A DNA stretch of 64,000 nucleotides from an uncultured Myxococcales bacterium (lineage in GTDB: Bacteria > Myxococcota > Myxococcia > Myxococcales > Myxococcaceae): contig CALJKW010000022.1 in NCBI GenBank assembly GCA_937980205.1, positions 124,001 to 188,000 of the forward strand, in the 5' to 3' direction. The translations under genes and the position numbers were made by a program. Below are positions 1 through 8,398 of the stretch, piece by piece. Every line of letters begins with the position of its first letter. The stretch's first letter is position 1. The notes beneath the pieces are model-generated. The model had not been told where the DNA came from. It did not search any database and saw only the letters and a program-made list of their open reading frames with translations.

Positions 1-1449
1 GCCCTCCATGGCCTGGCTGGCGTTCATCATCAGGTTGAGCAGCACCTGCCGAAGCTGGTTTCCGTTGCCGCGAATCTTCGGCAGGCCGTCGGCGTACTCG
101 GTGTGCACGCGCACGCCGTTGAGCTGCAGCTGATGGGCGGTCAGCTTCACGGCGCCGGCGACGACCTGGTTGAACTCGAGGACCTCCTGCTCGACGTCGG
201 GGGGGCGCGCGAACTCGAGCAGGTTCTGCAGGATGCCGTTGGCGCGCTGAGCGTCGTTGTCGATGAGCTTGAAGTACTCGCGGGCCTCTTCGAGCGAGGT
301 CGACTCCTGGCCGAGCTGCGCGAAGCCGACGATGCCGACCATCGGGTTCTTCACCTCGTGGGCGAGGCCGGCGCTGAGCTCTCCGATGGCGGACATCTTC
401 TCGGACTGGACGAGCTGCTGGTTCTTCTGGTCGAGCTCTTCGCTGCGGCGCGCGAGCTCGCGGCTCATCTGGTTGAAGCTCTCGGCGAGCGAGCCGAGCT
501 CGTTGACGGTGCCGACCTCGACCTCGGCGCCGAGCTCGCCCTTGGCGACGCGCTCCATCGTGCGCTGCAACGACTGCAGGGGACCGCTGACGCGCCGCGA
601 GAAGTAGACCGCGAGCGCGATGGCGATGCCGATCATCAGCGCCCCGAACACCAGCGCGCGCGTGGTGAGCTCGCGCGTGGCGCGGTACGCCTCTTCCCGC
701 GGCGCCTCGGCGATGACGAGCAGCTGGCCGTGCTCGGTGCGCGCCCAGCCGGCGATGAACGCTCCGGCCTCGGCGTCGTACTCGCGCTCGCCGTCGGCGG
801 CGCCGCTCTTCAGCGCGTCCTTCACCACCGGCAGCGCCGAGAGGTCGGCGTGCGAGAGCACCTTGTCCGGGTCGCGGTGCGCGAGCACGACGCCGGCGCC
901 GTCGAGGAGGTACACGCGGTACCTCTCGTTCGCGGTGACCGGCGTCAGCAGGCGCGAGGGCTCGATCATCGCGGCGACCACGGTCGTCTCCGACGCGGCC
1001 AGGGCGACGCGGGCCAGCGACAAGCCGCTCGCGCTGACGTTCTGCACCGTCGCGCCGGCCGCCTTCACGACGTCGAGCTGCAGCGGGCTCATCGGCGGCA
1101 GCTCGGTCACGCCCTTCGGCGCGCCGGGAGACACCCAGCCGTGCACCTCGGCCCACACCTCGTCCTGGCGCTCGAACACCCGCAGCGCGTGGACTCCGTC
1201 GTCCGAGTCGAAGAGCACCGCGGGGTCGGGTCGCGTCTGACCGTAGAAGCGCAGCTTGTCGAACGTGCCGTCGAGCGAGGCCTCGACCGCCTGCGCCGCG
1301 GTGCGGGCGAGCATGTGCGTGACGTCTTTGAGCGCCGAGAGCTTGTCGGACCCGACGATCGAGTGCGCGAGCAACAGGTAGGTCGCCAGCGCGCCGATGA
1401 GCATCACGCCGACCAGGCCGACGATCTGGTAGCGAATGGAGCGCTGCAT
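1..1449 (-). CDS. Sensor histidine kinase, membrane-bound (C-terminal part outside window)
   Basis: The frame runs off the left edge; 483 codons are visible. Order: a membrane segment at about residues 6-25, an extracytoplasmic region of about 235 residues (the size of a Cache-type sensor), a second membrane segment at about 264-283, a HAMP linker to about 335, then a HisKA helix with the H-box LAHEVKNPMVG. H364 is the predicted phosphorylated histidine. The last visible residues, LLNLMMNASQAMEG, are the N-box of the ATPase domain. The ATG at 1449 gives a short basic N terminus before the first membrane segment. Two receiver-only proteins lie just upstream on the same strand and are its likely partners. 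The signal is unknown. Confidence 0.9.
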   Translation of the reverse strand, partial: MQRSIRYQIVGLVGVMLIGALATYLLLAHSIVGSDKLSALKDVTHMLARTAAQAVEASLDGTFDKLRFYGQTRPDPAVLFDSDDGVHALRVFERQDEVWAEVHGWVSPGAPKGVTELPPMSPLQLDVVKAAGATVQNVSASGLSLARVALAASETTVVAAMIEPSRLLTPVTANERYRVYLLDGAGVVLAHRDPDKVLSHADLSALPVVKDALKSGAADGEREYDAEAGAFIAGWARTEHGQLLVIAEAPREEAYRATRELTTRALVFGALMIGIAIALAVYFSRRVSGPLQSLQRTMERVAKGELGAEVEVGTVNELGSLAESFNQMSRELARRSEELDQKNQQLVQSEKMSAIGELSAGLAHEVKNPMVGIVGFAQLGQESTSLEEAREYFKLIDNDAQRANGILQNLLEFARPPDVEQEVLEFNQVVAGAVKLTAHQLQLNGVRVHTEYADGLPKIRGNGNQLRQVLLNLMMNASQAMEG

Positions 1450-1476
1450 CCGCTTCGATGACCCCCAAACGATCGA

Positions 1477-1929
1477 CTAGATGCGCTTCTTGGCCCCGGG
1501 CTTCAGCTCGGCGACCACCTGGTTCAGGCGATCTCGGAGCTCGAAGCGGCGGCGCGCTGCCTCGCTGGACTCGAGCGCCTGCGCGACGGCCTCTTCGATC
1601 GTCTTCAGGCTCTTGAACGGCTTCGCGAGGTACCCATCGAGGCGCTCGGGCGGCAGCGAGAACGGCTCGGGGAAAGCGGTGATGAGGATGACGGCGATGT
1701 TCGGGTGAAGCTTGCGCGCCTGAACGATGACCTCTCCGCCGTGCATGCGGGGCAGGTTCTTGTCGACGATGACGAGGTCGACGCTCTCTTTCTTGAGCAG
1801 CTCGACCGCGTCTTCCCCCGACCAGGCCGTCTTGACGTCGTAGCCCACGCGCTGCAGCACCTTCTGCACGAGCGAGCACACCTCGGGCTGGTCGTCGACG
1901 ATGAGGATTTTTTTGGGCGCCTCTGCCAC
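1477..1929 (-). CDS. Receiver-only response regulator with helical tail
   Basis: A 150-residue CheY-like receiver. The acidic pair follows ILIVDDQ, the phospho-acceptor Asp lies in LVIVDKNLP, a Thr sits in ILITAFP and the conserved Lys in YLAKPF. After the receiver comes a charged helical tail of about 35 residues and no DNA-binding domain, so output is probably by protein contact or phosphotransfer. GTG start at 1929, preceded by AGAGG. It lies 9 bases after a second receiver protein and 27 bases before the histidine kinase; the three probably form one signalling set. Confidence 0.88.
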   Translation of the reverse strand: MAEAPKKILIVDDQPEVCSLVQKVLQRVGYDVKTAWSGEDAVELLKKESVDLVIVDKNLPRMHGGEVIVQARKLHPNIAVILITAFPEPFSLPPERLDGYLAKPFKSLKTIEEAVAQALESSEAARRRFELRDRLNQVVAELKPGAKKRI

Positions 1930-1938
1930 GGGGCCTCT

Positions 1939-2346
1939 TTAACCCTCACCGCGCGCGGCGCGAATGGCGCCGTCGCAGGTCCCCAGGATGTCGAGGATTC
2001 CGAAGGGCTTGGTGACGTAGCTGAAGACGCCGAGGTCTTTCGCGCTCGTCTTCGTCTCGGGAGTGGGGAACCCCGTGATGATGATGGCCTGCAGCTTGGG
2101 GTTCGTGGAGCGCGCCTGGCGCAAGAGCTCGAGCCCGTCGATGCCGGGCAGGTTCTTGTCGGTGATGATGAGGTCGTAGCTCTGCCGCTGCAGCGCCTCG
2201 AGGCCCTGCTCACCGGTGTCGACGATGACGACCTGGTGGCCCGCGCGGGTGAGCACCCGGTCGAGCAGCAGGCGGGCCGACTTGTCGTCGTCGATGACCA
2301 GGATGCGACCGGGGACGCGAGCAGCTGTAGGAGAAACGGTGCTCAA
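1939..2346 (-). CDS. Receiver-only response regulator
   Basis: A receiver of about 135 residues: ILVIDDD for the acidic pocket, LIITDKNLPG with the phospho-acceptor Asp, IIITGFP, and YVTKPFG with the conserved Lys. It resembles the next gene downstream but lacks the long tail. No ATG is available; the TTG at 2346 is chosen because the other in-frame TTG, at 2370, overlaps the end of the permease gene, and no clear ribosome site separates them. Together with the following receiver and kinase it looks like a branched phosphorelay. Confidence 0.8.
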   Translation of the reverse strand: MSTVSPTAARVPGRILVIDDDKSARLLLDRVLTRAGHQVVIVDTGEQGLEALQRQSYDLIITDKNLPGIDGLELLRQARSTNPKLQAIIITGFPTPETKTSAKDLGVFSYVTKPFGILDILGTCDGAIRAARGEG

Positions 2347-2363
2347 AGCGCGCGCAGCATAGC

Positions 2364-3722
2364 TCAAGGTGCGAGTCTTGGACGGGTGACGAGCTGAAAG
2401 TGCAGCGCGCCGACGCCAAACAGGCCGAGGAACAGCGCGAACACCAGCGGCGAGGCCACCGCGTACGCGCAGAGGAAGACGACGGCGAGCACGAGCGCGA
2501 TCGCCGGGAACACCGGGTACGCCGGAGCCCGGAACGGCCGCTCGAGCTGCGGCTGCTTCTTCCGCAGCACGAAGAGCGACACCATGCTCGTGCTGTAGAG
2601 GACGACGGCGCCCATGCCGGCGAGCGTGATGAGCTCGTCCGAGCGCTCGGTCAGCGCCGCCGCGGCGCCGACGAGGCCGGGCACCACGACGGCCCAGGCC
2701 GGCGTCTTGAAGCGCGGGTGCAGCCGCGACATCAGCTGCGGCAGGTAGCTCGCGCGCGCGAGCGCGTACACCTGGCGCGAGTAGCCCATCATGATGCCGT
2801 GGAAGCTGGCGATGAGGCCGAACAGCCCGAGGTACACCATGAGGTGCGTCATCGGGTGGTCGGCCGAGAGCACCGTGCGCAAGACGCGCGGCAGCGGTGA
2901 GTCGTCTTCGATGAGCTCTTGCGGGGTGAGGATGCCGGTGGAGCACAGCAGCGTGCCGAGCGCGAGCACCACCAGCGTCGAGATGCCGGCGATGTAGCCC
3001 TTCGGAATGTCGCGCTTCGGGTCGACGACCTCCTCGGCGCTCATCGCGACGCCCTCGAGCGCGAGGTAGAACCAGATCGCGAACGGCAGCGCGGTGAAGA
3101 CGCCGAACGCGCCGTGCGGGAAGAGCGGCTCGGTGACGATGCGCGTGGTGTCGACGTGCGGCGCGGTGAGGAAGAAGAAGATGCCGAGCTCGAGCGCGGC
3201 GAGCGCGGTGACGATGAGCTCGAACGTCGCCGCGAGCTTCACGCCGAGGACGTTGAGCAGGCCGAAGACGACGAAGGCTGCGAGCGCGACGCCGAGCTTC
3301 GGCAGCTCGGGGACGCGGAAGTTCACGTAGCTGCCGATCGCGAGCGCGATGGCGGGCGGCGCGAACACGAACTCGACGAGCGTGCCGAAGCCGGCGACGA
3401 AGCCGCCGAAGGGCCCGAGCGCCGCGCGCGCGTAGGCGAACGGCCCTCCGCTCTGGGGGATCGCGGTGGAGAGCTCGGTGTACGAGAAGATGAACGTCAC
3501 GTACATGAGCGTGACGACGAGCGTGGCGACCACCATGCCCATCGGGCCGCCCTTGCCGACGCCGTAGTTCCACCCGAAGTAGTCGCCGCTGATGACGAGG
3601 CCGACGGCGATGGCCCAGAGGTGGAGCGGGGTGAGGACGCGCTTGAGCCCGCCGTGTTCTTGGCCGCCCGGCTCACGGGCGCCTGCGGCGCCCTCCGGGC
3701 GGCTGGGCCCCGCCTCGCTCAT
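2364..3722 (-). CDS. APC-family permease, ethanolamine-permease-like
   Basis: A 452-residue transporter with about 12 membrane segments after a hydrophilic, Gly/Pro-rich N terminus of about 30 residues. The sequence around VISGDYFGWNYG, PQSGGPFAYARAALG and SFHGIMMGYSRQVYA is typical of the amino acid-polyamine-organocation superfamily and closest to ethanolamine permeases. It would import ethanolamine or a related amine or amino acid across the inner membrane. No ethanolamine ammonia-lyase genes are in the window, so the substrate is inferred. The ATG at 3722 overlaps the stop of the alkyltransferase gene by 4 bases (ATGA), so translation is probably coupled. Confidence 0.82.
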   Translation of the reverse strand: MSEAGPSRPEGAAGAREPGGQEHGGLKRVLTPLHLWAIAVGLVISGDYFGWNYGVGKGGPMGMVVATLVVTLMYVTFIFSYTELSTAIPQSGGPFAYARAALGPFGGFVAGFGTLVEFVFAPPAIALAIGSYVNFRVPELPKLGVALAAFVVFGLLNVLGVKLAATFELIVTALAALELGIFFFLTAPHVDTTRIVTEPLFPHGAFGVFTALPFAIWFYLALEGVAMSAEEVVDPKRDIPKGYIAGISTLVVLALGTLLCSTGILTPQELIEDDSPLPRVLRTVLSADHPMTHLMVYLGLFGLIASFHGIMMGYSRQVYALARASYLPQLMSRLHPRFKTPAWAVVVPGLVGAAAALTERSDELITLAGMGAVVLYSTSMVSLFVLRKKQPQLERPFRAPAYPVFPAIALVLAVVFLCAYAVASPLVFALFLGLFGVGALHFQLVTRPRLAP

Positions 3723-4285
3723 CGAGCGAGCTGCACCGTCGGGTCTCCGACCTTCTCGAACAGCGGCAGCGGAGAGATCGGCGCGGTCTTCACCGCGCGC
3801 GGCTTCTTCGGCCGCGGCTGCAGCGCGGCGACGTTCTCGTGCTCGAGCAGCCAGGCCTTGCGATCGGTGCCCCACGCGTAGCCGCCGATCGAGCCGTCGC
3901 TCGCGACGACGCGGTGGCAGGGGACGACGAGCGCGATCGGGTTCTTCGCGTTCGCCTGGCCGACGGGCCGCAGCGCGCGGGGCCTGCCCAGGCGCTCGGC
4001 GAGCTCGGCGTAGGAGATGAACTGTCCGGGGCGGATCTTCCGCAGCTCGCCCCACACCGCCTTCTGAAACGCGGTGCCGCGCGGAGCGATGGCGAGCTCG
4101 TCGAGCGCGTTCAGCTCTCCCGCGAAGTAGCGCTCGATCGCCTGCAGCGCGCGCGTGGTGCTCGGCCCGCCGCGGCCGGCGCCCTTCGGCGGCTTCTCCG
4201 CGAAGTCGACGCGCGTGACCCCCGCTTCGTTGCCCTGGACGTGAACCCAACCCAGGCGCGTCTTCATCCACGCGTGCTCGGACAT
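3719..4285 (-). CDS. ogt: Methylated-DNA--protein-cysteine methyltransferase
   Basis: A 188-residue Ogt/AdaC-type repair protein that removes alkyl groups from O6-alkylguanine by transfer to its own cysteine. The active-site motif PCHRV is present (C123), followed by the SIGGYAWG loop; upstream are the helix-turn-helix residues around TAFQKAVWGEL and the RPVGQANAKNPIALV stretch. The C-terminal tail after about residue 150 is longer than usual, Pro/Lys-rich and probably disordered. ATG at 4285 is used; an internal ATG seven codons later is also possible. It lies 4 bases after the PAP2-family gene and overlaps the permease start. Confidence 0.93.
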   Translation of the reverse strand: MSEHAWMKTRLGWVHVQGNEAGVTRVDFAEKPPKGAGRGGPSTTRALQAIERYFAGELNALDELAIAPRGTAFQKAVWGELRKIRPGQFISYAELAERLGRPRALRPVGQANAKNPIALVVPCHRVVASDGSIGGYAWGTDRKAWLLEHENVAALQPRPKKPRAVKTAPISPLPLFEKVGDPTVQLAR

Positions 4286-4289
4286 GCGC

Positions 4290-5003
4290 TCAACCTACCG
4301 AACGCGGATCGTTTTGGAATCTTGACAGCAGCGCTTTCACGTCGCCCTCACGCAGCACGAAAATCGAGAAAGTCACCGCGTACGCGCCGATGACGTCGAT
4401 CGTGTAGTGCAGGTGCGCGAGGAACACGCTCGCGACGACGAGCACGTGCGCGGCGAGCGTCACGGCGCGCAGGTCCTTCCACCGCCACACGTAGAGCAGC
4501 AGCAGGAACGTGGTCGCGGTGTGGCCGGAGAAGAAGAGATCTTTCGTGAGCGAGACGCCGGCGCCTCCGGAGGGGTCGAAGAACCCGAACGGAGTGATGA
4601 GCCGCAAGAACGCGCTCCAGCGCTGCGCGTCGCTCATGCCCGCGTGCACGTCGGGGCCGTGCACGGGGCCCAGGCCGGTCGCGACGATGCACACGCCGCG
4701 CACGAGCGCGAGCACGCCGGCGGTGACCATGTAGCGGATGAAGCGGTCTCCATCGCGGAAGAGCAGCACGAGCGCGACGGGCACGTAGGCCAGGAGCCAG
4801 AGCAGGTAGTTGTAGCGGGCGACGACGTCGACGTACGGCACCCAGGCGATGACGGGGTCGGGCAGCGTCGGCGCGGCGCGAGCCTCGGCGTACAGCGCGA
4901 GGAAGAGCATGGCGTCGTAGGCCGCGAGGCGGAAGGCGAGGGCGCCGAGCGCGCGGAGCCAGAAGGAACGCGTCTTGAGGTGACCGCCCAAATCGTTCGG
5001 CAT
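4290..5003 (-). CDS. PAP2-superfamily (sphingomyelin-synthase-like) membrane protein
   Basis: A 237-residue protein with about six hydrophobic segments. Near the C terminus it has the lipid-phosphatase/phosphotransferase motifs FFSGHT and HLHYTIDVIGAY, giving the expected His-His-Asp triad of the PAP2_C group, which includes sphingomyelin synthases and related lipid phosphotransferases. The likely substrate is a lipid phosphate or a phospholipid head group at the membrane; the exact reaction cannot be read from sequence. ATG at 5003 is only 12 bases from the divergent start at 5016, so each promoter must lie in or very near the opposing gene. Confidence 0.75.
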   Translation of the reverse strand: MPNDLGGHLKTRSFWLRALGALAFRLAAYDAMLFLALYAEARAAPTLPDPVIAWVPYVDVVARYNYLLWLLAYVPVALVLLFRDGDRFIRYMVTAGVLALVRGVCIVATGLGPVHGPDVHAGMSDAQRWSAFLRLITPFGFFDPSGGAGVSLTKDLFFSGHTATTFLLLLYVWRWKDLRAVTLAAHVLVVASVFLAHLHYTIDVIGAYAVTFSIFVLREGDVKALLSRFQNDPRSVG

Positions 5004-5015
5004 ACTCTCCCGGAC

Positions 5016-5450
5016 ATGGCCCAACACAAGCCCCCTCCGACTCCCGAGCAGCTGCAGGCGATGAAGGAAAAGCTCCTCGCGGATCCGAACACGCGCAAGA
5101 TCGCCGAGACCGTCCAGATGAAGTACGAGGACTACGTCGAGCAGGTGATGAAGTACCTGGCGAACCCGAACCTCGAGCCGACGCTCAACATCATCGACGA
5201 CGCCGGCCTCAAAGAGCACGGCATCCCGGTGCCGGACATGAAAAAGGCGGCCGAGTTCATCCAGGAATACGTCGACGCGCAGGAGATCAGCACCAAGTCG
5301 AAGTTCGCTGATCCGAACAGCCAGCGCGAGAAGGTCACCGGGAAGATCCCCTTAGAACCGCCCGCAACTGCTCGTCCCGAGGACGTCCGGGAGGACCTGA
5401 AGGCCGACCTCGAGCGCGAGCGGCACTCAGGCAAAATCAAGAAGGTGTGA
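5016..5450 (+). CDS. Conserved-type hypothetical, soluble and charged
   Basis: Not recognised. A 144-residue hydrophilic protein without cysteine, signal peptide or membrane segment. The N-terminal two thirds look mainly helical (for example EQVMKYLANPNLEPTLN and KKAAEFIQEYVDA); the last 45 residues are charged and low-complexity. ATG at 5016 is preceded by a weak ribosome site that lies inside the divergent gene start. The stop is followed by a small hairpin, AGTTGC-TTC-GCAACT, about 5450-5464, without a T-run. Confidence 0.7.
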   Translation: MAQHKPPPTPEQLQAMKEKLLADPNTRKIAETVQMKYEDYVEQVMKYLANPNLEPTLNIIDDAGLKEHGIPVPDMKKAAEFIQEYVDAQEISTKSKFADPNSQREKVTGKIPLEPPATARPEDVREDLKADLERERHSGKIKKV

Positions 5451-5517
5451 GTTGCTTCGCAACTTGTAAGACATCGAGACCGATAACGATCACAACTGTC
5501 GCCTGGAGGCTACACAC

Positions 5518-5940
5518 ATGGGTAAAGTCATTGGAAAAGTCGCTGGTTTCGTTGGCAAGGTCATCCAGAACCCGATCTTCCAGATCGGTCTGTCCGCCGT
5601 CACGGGCGGCATGGGCGGCCTGCTGACGAAGGGTATTTCGGCCCTCGCCTCCGGCAGCCTCGGGAGCGTGTTCAGCAACGTCGCGAAGAACTTCCTGCCT
5701 CAGATCGGGTCCTTCCTGGGTGGAGGAGCCAACGGCATCCTAGGGAACTTCCTCAACGGCGCTGCCAACCAGGGCAGCGGCGGCATCGCCGACATCTTCA
5801 GCCGCCTCGTGCAGGGCTTCACGCAGCAGCCGCAGCAGCAGCTGGATCAGCAGAGCCAGCAGACGGCGCAGCAGAACATTCAGCAGCAGGCGGCGTACTG
5901 GCTCGCGCAGGCTCTGCAGCGCCAGCAGCAGGTCGCTTGA
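5518..5940 (+). CDS. Orphan Gly-rich hydrophobic protein with Gln-rich tail
   Basis: Not recognised. 140 residues in two parts. Residues 1-100 are Gly/Ala/Leu-rich with repeated Lys-spaced hydrophobic stretches at the start (MGKVIGKVAGFVGKVI) and glycine-zipper-like runs, suggesting membrane insertion or self-assembly. Residues 101-140 contain 19 Gln among 39 residues. There is no clear cleavable signal, no Cys and no catalytic motif. A strong ribosome site (GGAGG, 8 bases before ATG) precedes it and its own terminator follows, so it is probably a single, well-expressed transcript. The start of the gene uses more A/T-ending codons than its neighbours. Confidence 0.72.
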   Translation: MGKVIGKVAGFVGKVIQNPIFQIGLSAVTGGMGGLLTKGISALASGSLGSVFSNVAKNFLPQIGSFLGGGANGILGNFLNGAANQGSGGIADIFSRLVQGFTQQPQQQLDQQSQQTAQQNIQQQAAYWLAQALQRQQQVA

Positions 5941-5989
5941 TCAGTCTCCCGCAGCACGGTCGCTGAAATAACGACCGCCCTCGTGCCCT

Positions 5990-6034
5990 GAGATGCCCCG
6001 CCCGGCGACGTCGCCGAGCGGGGCAATCTCTTTT
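5990..6034 (+). terminator. Rho-independent terminator after the Gln-rich orphan gene
   Basis: A long hairpin: GAGAT-GCCCCG pairs with CGGGGCAATCTC (one bulged T), with an inner perfect palindrome CGGCGACGTCGCCG, followed by CTTTT. It lies 50 bases after the stop at 5940 and is the clearest intrinsic terminator in the window. Confidence 0.8.
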
Positions 6035-6101
6035 CGGCAGTCTCTTTTCAGCAGGCTGGCGAGAACGCTGCACGACCCGGTCGCTTCGTTGCGGCCCAGG
6101 C

Positions 6102-6482
6102 TCACAGGTAGAAGACGACGGTCTGCGTCGGCGCCGGATCGTGCTGGAACCCGAGCCGCTTCGCACGCTCGACGATCACCGGCAGGTCGGTCTGGCCGTG
6201 CAGCGACTTGAACCCGAGCTTCCGCGCCTCGTCGATGATGGCCTTCACCACCTCGTCGATGCCGCGCGTGCGCTCTTCGCCGGAGACCTTCGGGTTCGCG
6301 ACGAGGCCCTCGATGTGCGCGACGGCCGAGTCGGTCTGGTACAGGAAGCCCATCGCGATCCCCGGCAGCACGAAGCCGACCTTCGGCAGGAACTCGGGGC
6401 CGACCGGGCCGGACAGCCGCGGCGCGTACCAGGCACAGAAGTCCGTGTAATGGCGCTGTGGATCGTACCGTTCGACGGGCAT
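6102..6482 (-). CDS. GNAT-like acetyltransferase-fold protein
   Basis: A 126-residue protein with the outline of a small N-acetyltransferase: a beta strand at AHIEGLVANP, an acetyl-CoA-type segment at GIDEVVKAIIDEARKLGFKS, and a late strand-helix at LPVIVERAKRLGFQ. The canonical Q/RxxGxG/A loop is poorly kept (SGEERTRGIDEV), so activity and substrate are uncertain; phage-type GNATs have a similar size. ATG at 6482. It is divergent from manA with about 29 bases between starts. Confidence 0.6.
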   Translation of the reverse strand: MPVERYDPQRHYTDFCAWYAPRLSGPVGPEFLPKVGFVLPGIAMGFLYQTDSAVAHIEGLVANPKVSGEERTRGIDEVVKAIIDEARKLGFKSLHGQTDLPVIVERAKRLGFQHDPAPTQTVVFYL

Positions 6483-6511
6483 GGGTCCACGCTATATGAG
6501 GGGCCGACTTC

Positions 6512-7693
6512 ATGCAGCGGCTCTCGGGCGTCATCCAGGAGTACGCGTGGGGCTCACGCACCGCGCTCCCTCAGCTGCTCGGCACGCAGCCGACGGGCAA
6601 GCCGCAGGCTGAGCTCTGGCTGGGCGCGCACCCGCTCGCTCCCGCGAAGCTCGGTGACGGCACGCTCGCCCAGCACATCGCCAGAGATCCGCTCGGCGCG
6701 CTCGGCCGGGCCGTGCTCACGCAGTTCGGCGAGCGGCTGCCGTACCTGCTCAAGGTGCTCGCCATCGACGAGCCGCTCTCGCTGCAGGTGCACCCCTCCG
6801 AGGCGCAGGCGGTCGAGGGCTACGAGCGCGAGCAGGCCGCCGGCATCGCGCTGGACGATCCGAAGCGGAACTACAAAGACCGCTCGCACAAGCCGGAGCT
6901 CGTCGTCGCGCTGACGCCGTTCGAGGCGCTGTGCGGCTTCCGCACGCCGGAGCAGATGGTCGAGCGGCTGCGCGTGCTCGACGTGCGCGACCTGCGCAGC
7001 ACGATTCAGATGCTCGAGGGCTGGCCCGACGCCGTCGGTGTGCACGGCGTCGTCCACGGCCTGTTCGGCATGAACGAGCGCGAGCGGCACGAGGTGATGA
7101 GCCAGGTGACGAAGGCGCTCGAGCGCGCGAAGGGCGAGGGCGCCGAGTTCGCGCTCGCGCTGGAGCTCTCGAAGAAGTACCCGGGCGACGTCGGCGCGCT
7201 GCTCACGCTCCTGCTCAACCGCGTCACGCTCGAGCCGGGGCAGGGCCTGTTCCTTCCGGCCGGCAACATCCACGCGTACCTCAAAGGGCTCGGCGTCGAG
7301 GTGATGGCGTCGAGCGACAACGTGCTGCGCGGCGGGCTCACGCCGAAGCACGTCGATACGGCCGAGCTGCTCGCGACGATGACGTACGAGTCGGGCTCGG
7401 TGCCGATCGTCTCTCCCCGGCGCGAGGGCGAAGAAGAGGTCTGGGACACTCCGGTGGCGGAGTTCCGGCTGTCGCGCCTCGCGCTGGATCGCGGCCCGGT
7501 GGCGCCGGTGCACCACGACGGCCCCGAGATCCTGCTCTGCACCGAGGGCTCGGCGCAGGTCGGCCACGAGAAGCTGTCGAAGGGCCAGGCGCTGTGGGTC
7601 GACGCGAAGGAGACCGGCTACAGCGTGAGCGGCAGCGGAGTCGTCTGGCGCGTCACGGACGGTGCCGTCGCGCCTGCTCGTAGGTCGCGGTGA
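6512..7693 (+). CDS. manA: Mannose-6-phosphate isomerase, class I
   Basis: 393 residues, normal length for type I phosphomannose isomerases, which interconvert fructose-6-phosphate and mannose-6-phosphate in the cytoplasm to feed GDP-mannose and polysaccharide synthesis. Zinc-site motifs are visible: SLQVHPSE, the acidic DRSHKPE region, and GNIHAYLKGLGVEVMASSDNVLRGG. The C-terminal cupin half is complete. ATG at 6512 directly precedes the conserved IQEYAWGS start. The 3' end overlaps the convergent queF gene by 41 bases. Confidence 0.95.
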   Translation: MQRLSGVIQEYAWGSRTALPQLLGTQPTGKPQAELWLGAHPLAPAKLGDGTLAQHIARDPLGALGRAVLTQFGERLPYLLKVLAIDEPLSLQVHPSEAQAVEGYEREQAAGIALDDPKRNYKDRSHKPELVVALTPFEALCGFRTPEQMVERLRVLDVRDLRSTIQMLEGWPDAVGVHGVVHGLFGMNERERHEVMSQVTKALERAKGEGAEFALALELSKKYPGDVGALLTLLLNRVTLEPGQGLFLPAGNIHAYLKGLGVEVMASSDNVLRGGLTPKHVDTAELLATMTYESGSVPIVSPRREGEEEVWDTPVAEFRLSRLALDRGPVAPVHHDGPEILLCTEGSAQVGHEKLSKGQALWVDAKETGYSVSGSGVVWRVTDGAVAPARRSR

Positions 7694-8024
7694 CCTTCGT
7701 CGAGATTCCGCCGCGGATGAACCAGTCGCCCTCGACCACCATCTTGCGCGGGCGCACCACCTTCACGAGGTCATCGAGGATCTTGTTGGTGACCGCCTCG
7801 TGGAAGGCGCCCTCGTTGCGGTAGCTCCACAGGTAGAGCTTCAGGCTCTTGAGCTCGACACACTTCTCGTCGGGCACGTACTTGATGTGGAAGCGCGCGA
7901 AGTCGGGCTGGCCGGTCAGCGGGCAGAGGCAGGTGAACTCGGGGCAGTCGAACGCGATCTCGTAGTCGCGATCGGGGGCGGGGTTCTTGAAGCTCTCGAG
8001 CTTCTTCGAGGGCTGGCTGGGCAT
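7653..8024 (-). CDS. queF: NADPH-dependent 7-cyano-7-deazaguanine reductase
   Basis: A 123-residue QueF of the short, unimodular type. It reduces preQ0 to preQ1 for queuosine in tRNA. The nucleophile is C34 in FTCLCPLTGQPDF; the substrate-binding NEGAFHE segment follows. No other queuosine genes are in the window. ATG at 8024 lies 23 bases from the divergent PilZ gene. The 3' end overlaps manA. Confidence 0.95.
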   Translation of the reverse strand: MPSQPSKKLESFKNPAPDRDYEIAFDCPEFTCLCPLTGQPDFARFHIKYVPDEKCVELKSLKLYLWSYRNEGAFHEAVTNKILDDLVKVVRPRKMVVEGDWFIRGGISTKVTATYEQARRHRP

Positions 8025-8047
8025 GGGGTCGTGTTATCAAGAAAGCG

Positions 8048-8389
8048 GTGACTTACGCGCGGCGGCAGAAGCGGCGGGTGTCGATCGACGTGAAGTTCCG
8101 CGGCGCCGGCGCGGCCACGCTCATCACCGGGCGCATCACCGACCTCTCGGAGACGGGCCTGTTCCTCGCGACGCAGAAGTTCGTGCCGCTCGGCAAGGAG
8201 ATCCACCTCGAGTTCGACCTGCCCACCGGCAAGGTCGAGGCGGTCGGCGAGGTGCGGTGGATCGCGCGGGGCCAGGTCGCCGAGCAGGGGCTCGGCATCC
8301 GCTTCCTGCGGCTGTCGGCGGCGAGCGCGCGCGCGATCGATCTCGCCATCGACCAGTCGCAGGTGCTCAAGGCGCCCTCGAAGGTCTGA
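8048..8389 (+). CDS. PilZ-domain protein (c-di-GMP receptor)
   Basis: 113 residues, a single PilZ domain. Both ligand-binding motifs are present: an Arg cluster RRQKRRVSID at residues 5-14 and DLSETGLFL with the D/NxSxxG signature. It probably binds cyclic di-GMP and passes the signal to a partner, as for other stand-alone PilZ proteins of myxobacteria. GTG start at 8048. A methyltransferase gene follows 9 bases later. Confidence 0.9.
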   Translation: MTYARRQKRRVSIDVKFRGAGAATLITGRITDLSETGLFLATQKFVPLGKEIHLEFDLPTGKVEAVGEVRWIARGQVAEQGLGIRFLRLSAASARAIDLAIDQSQVLKAPSKV

Positions 8390-8398
8390 AGAAACGTC

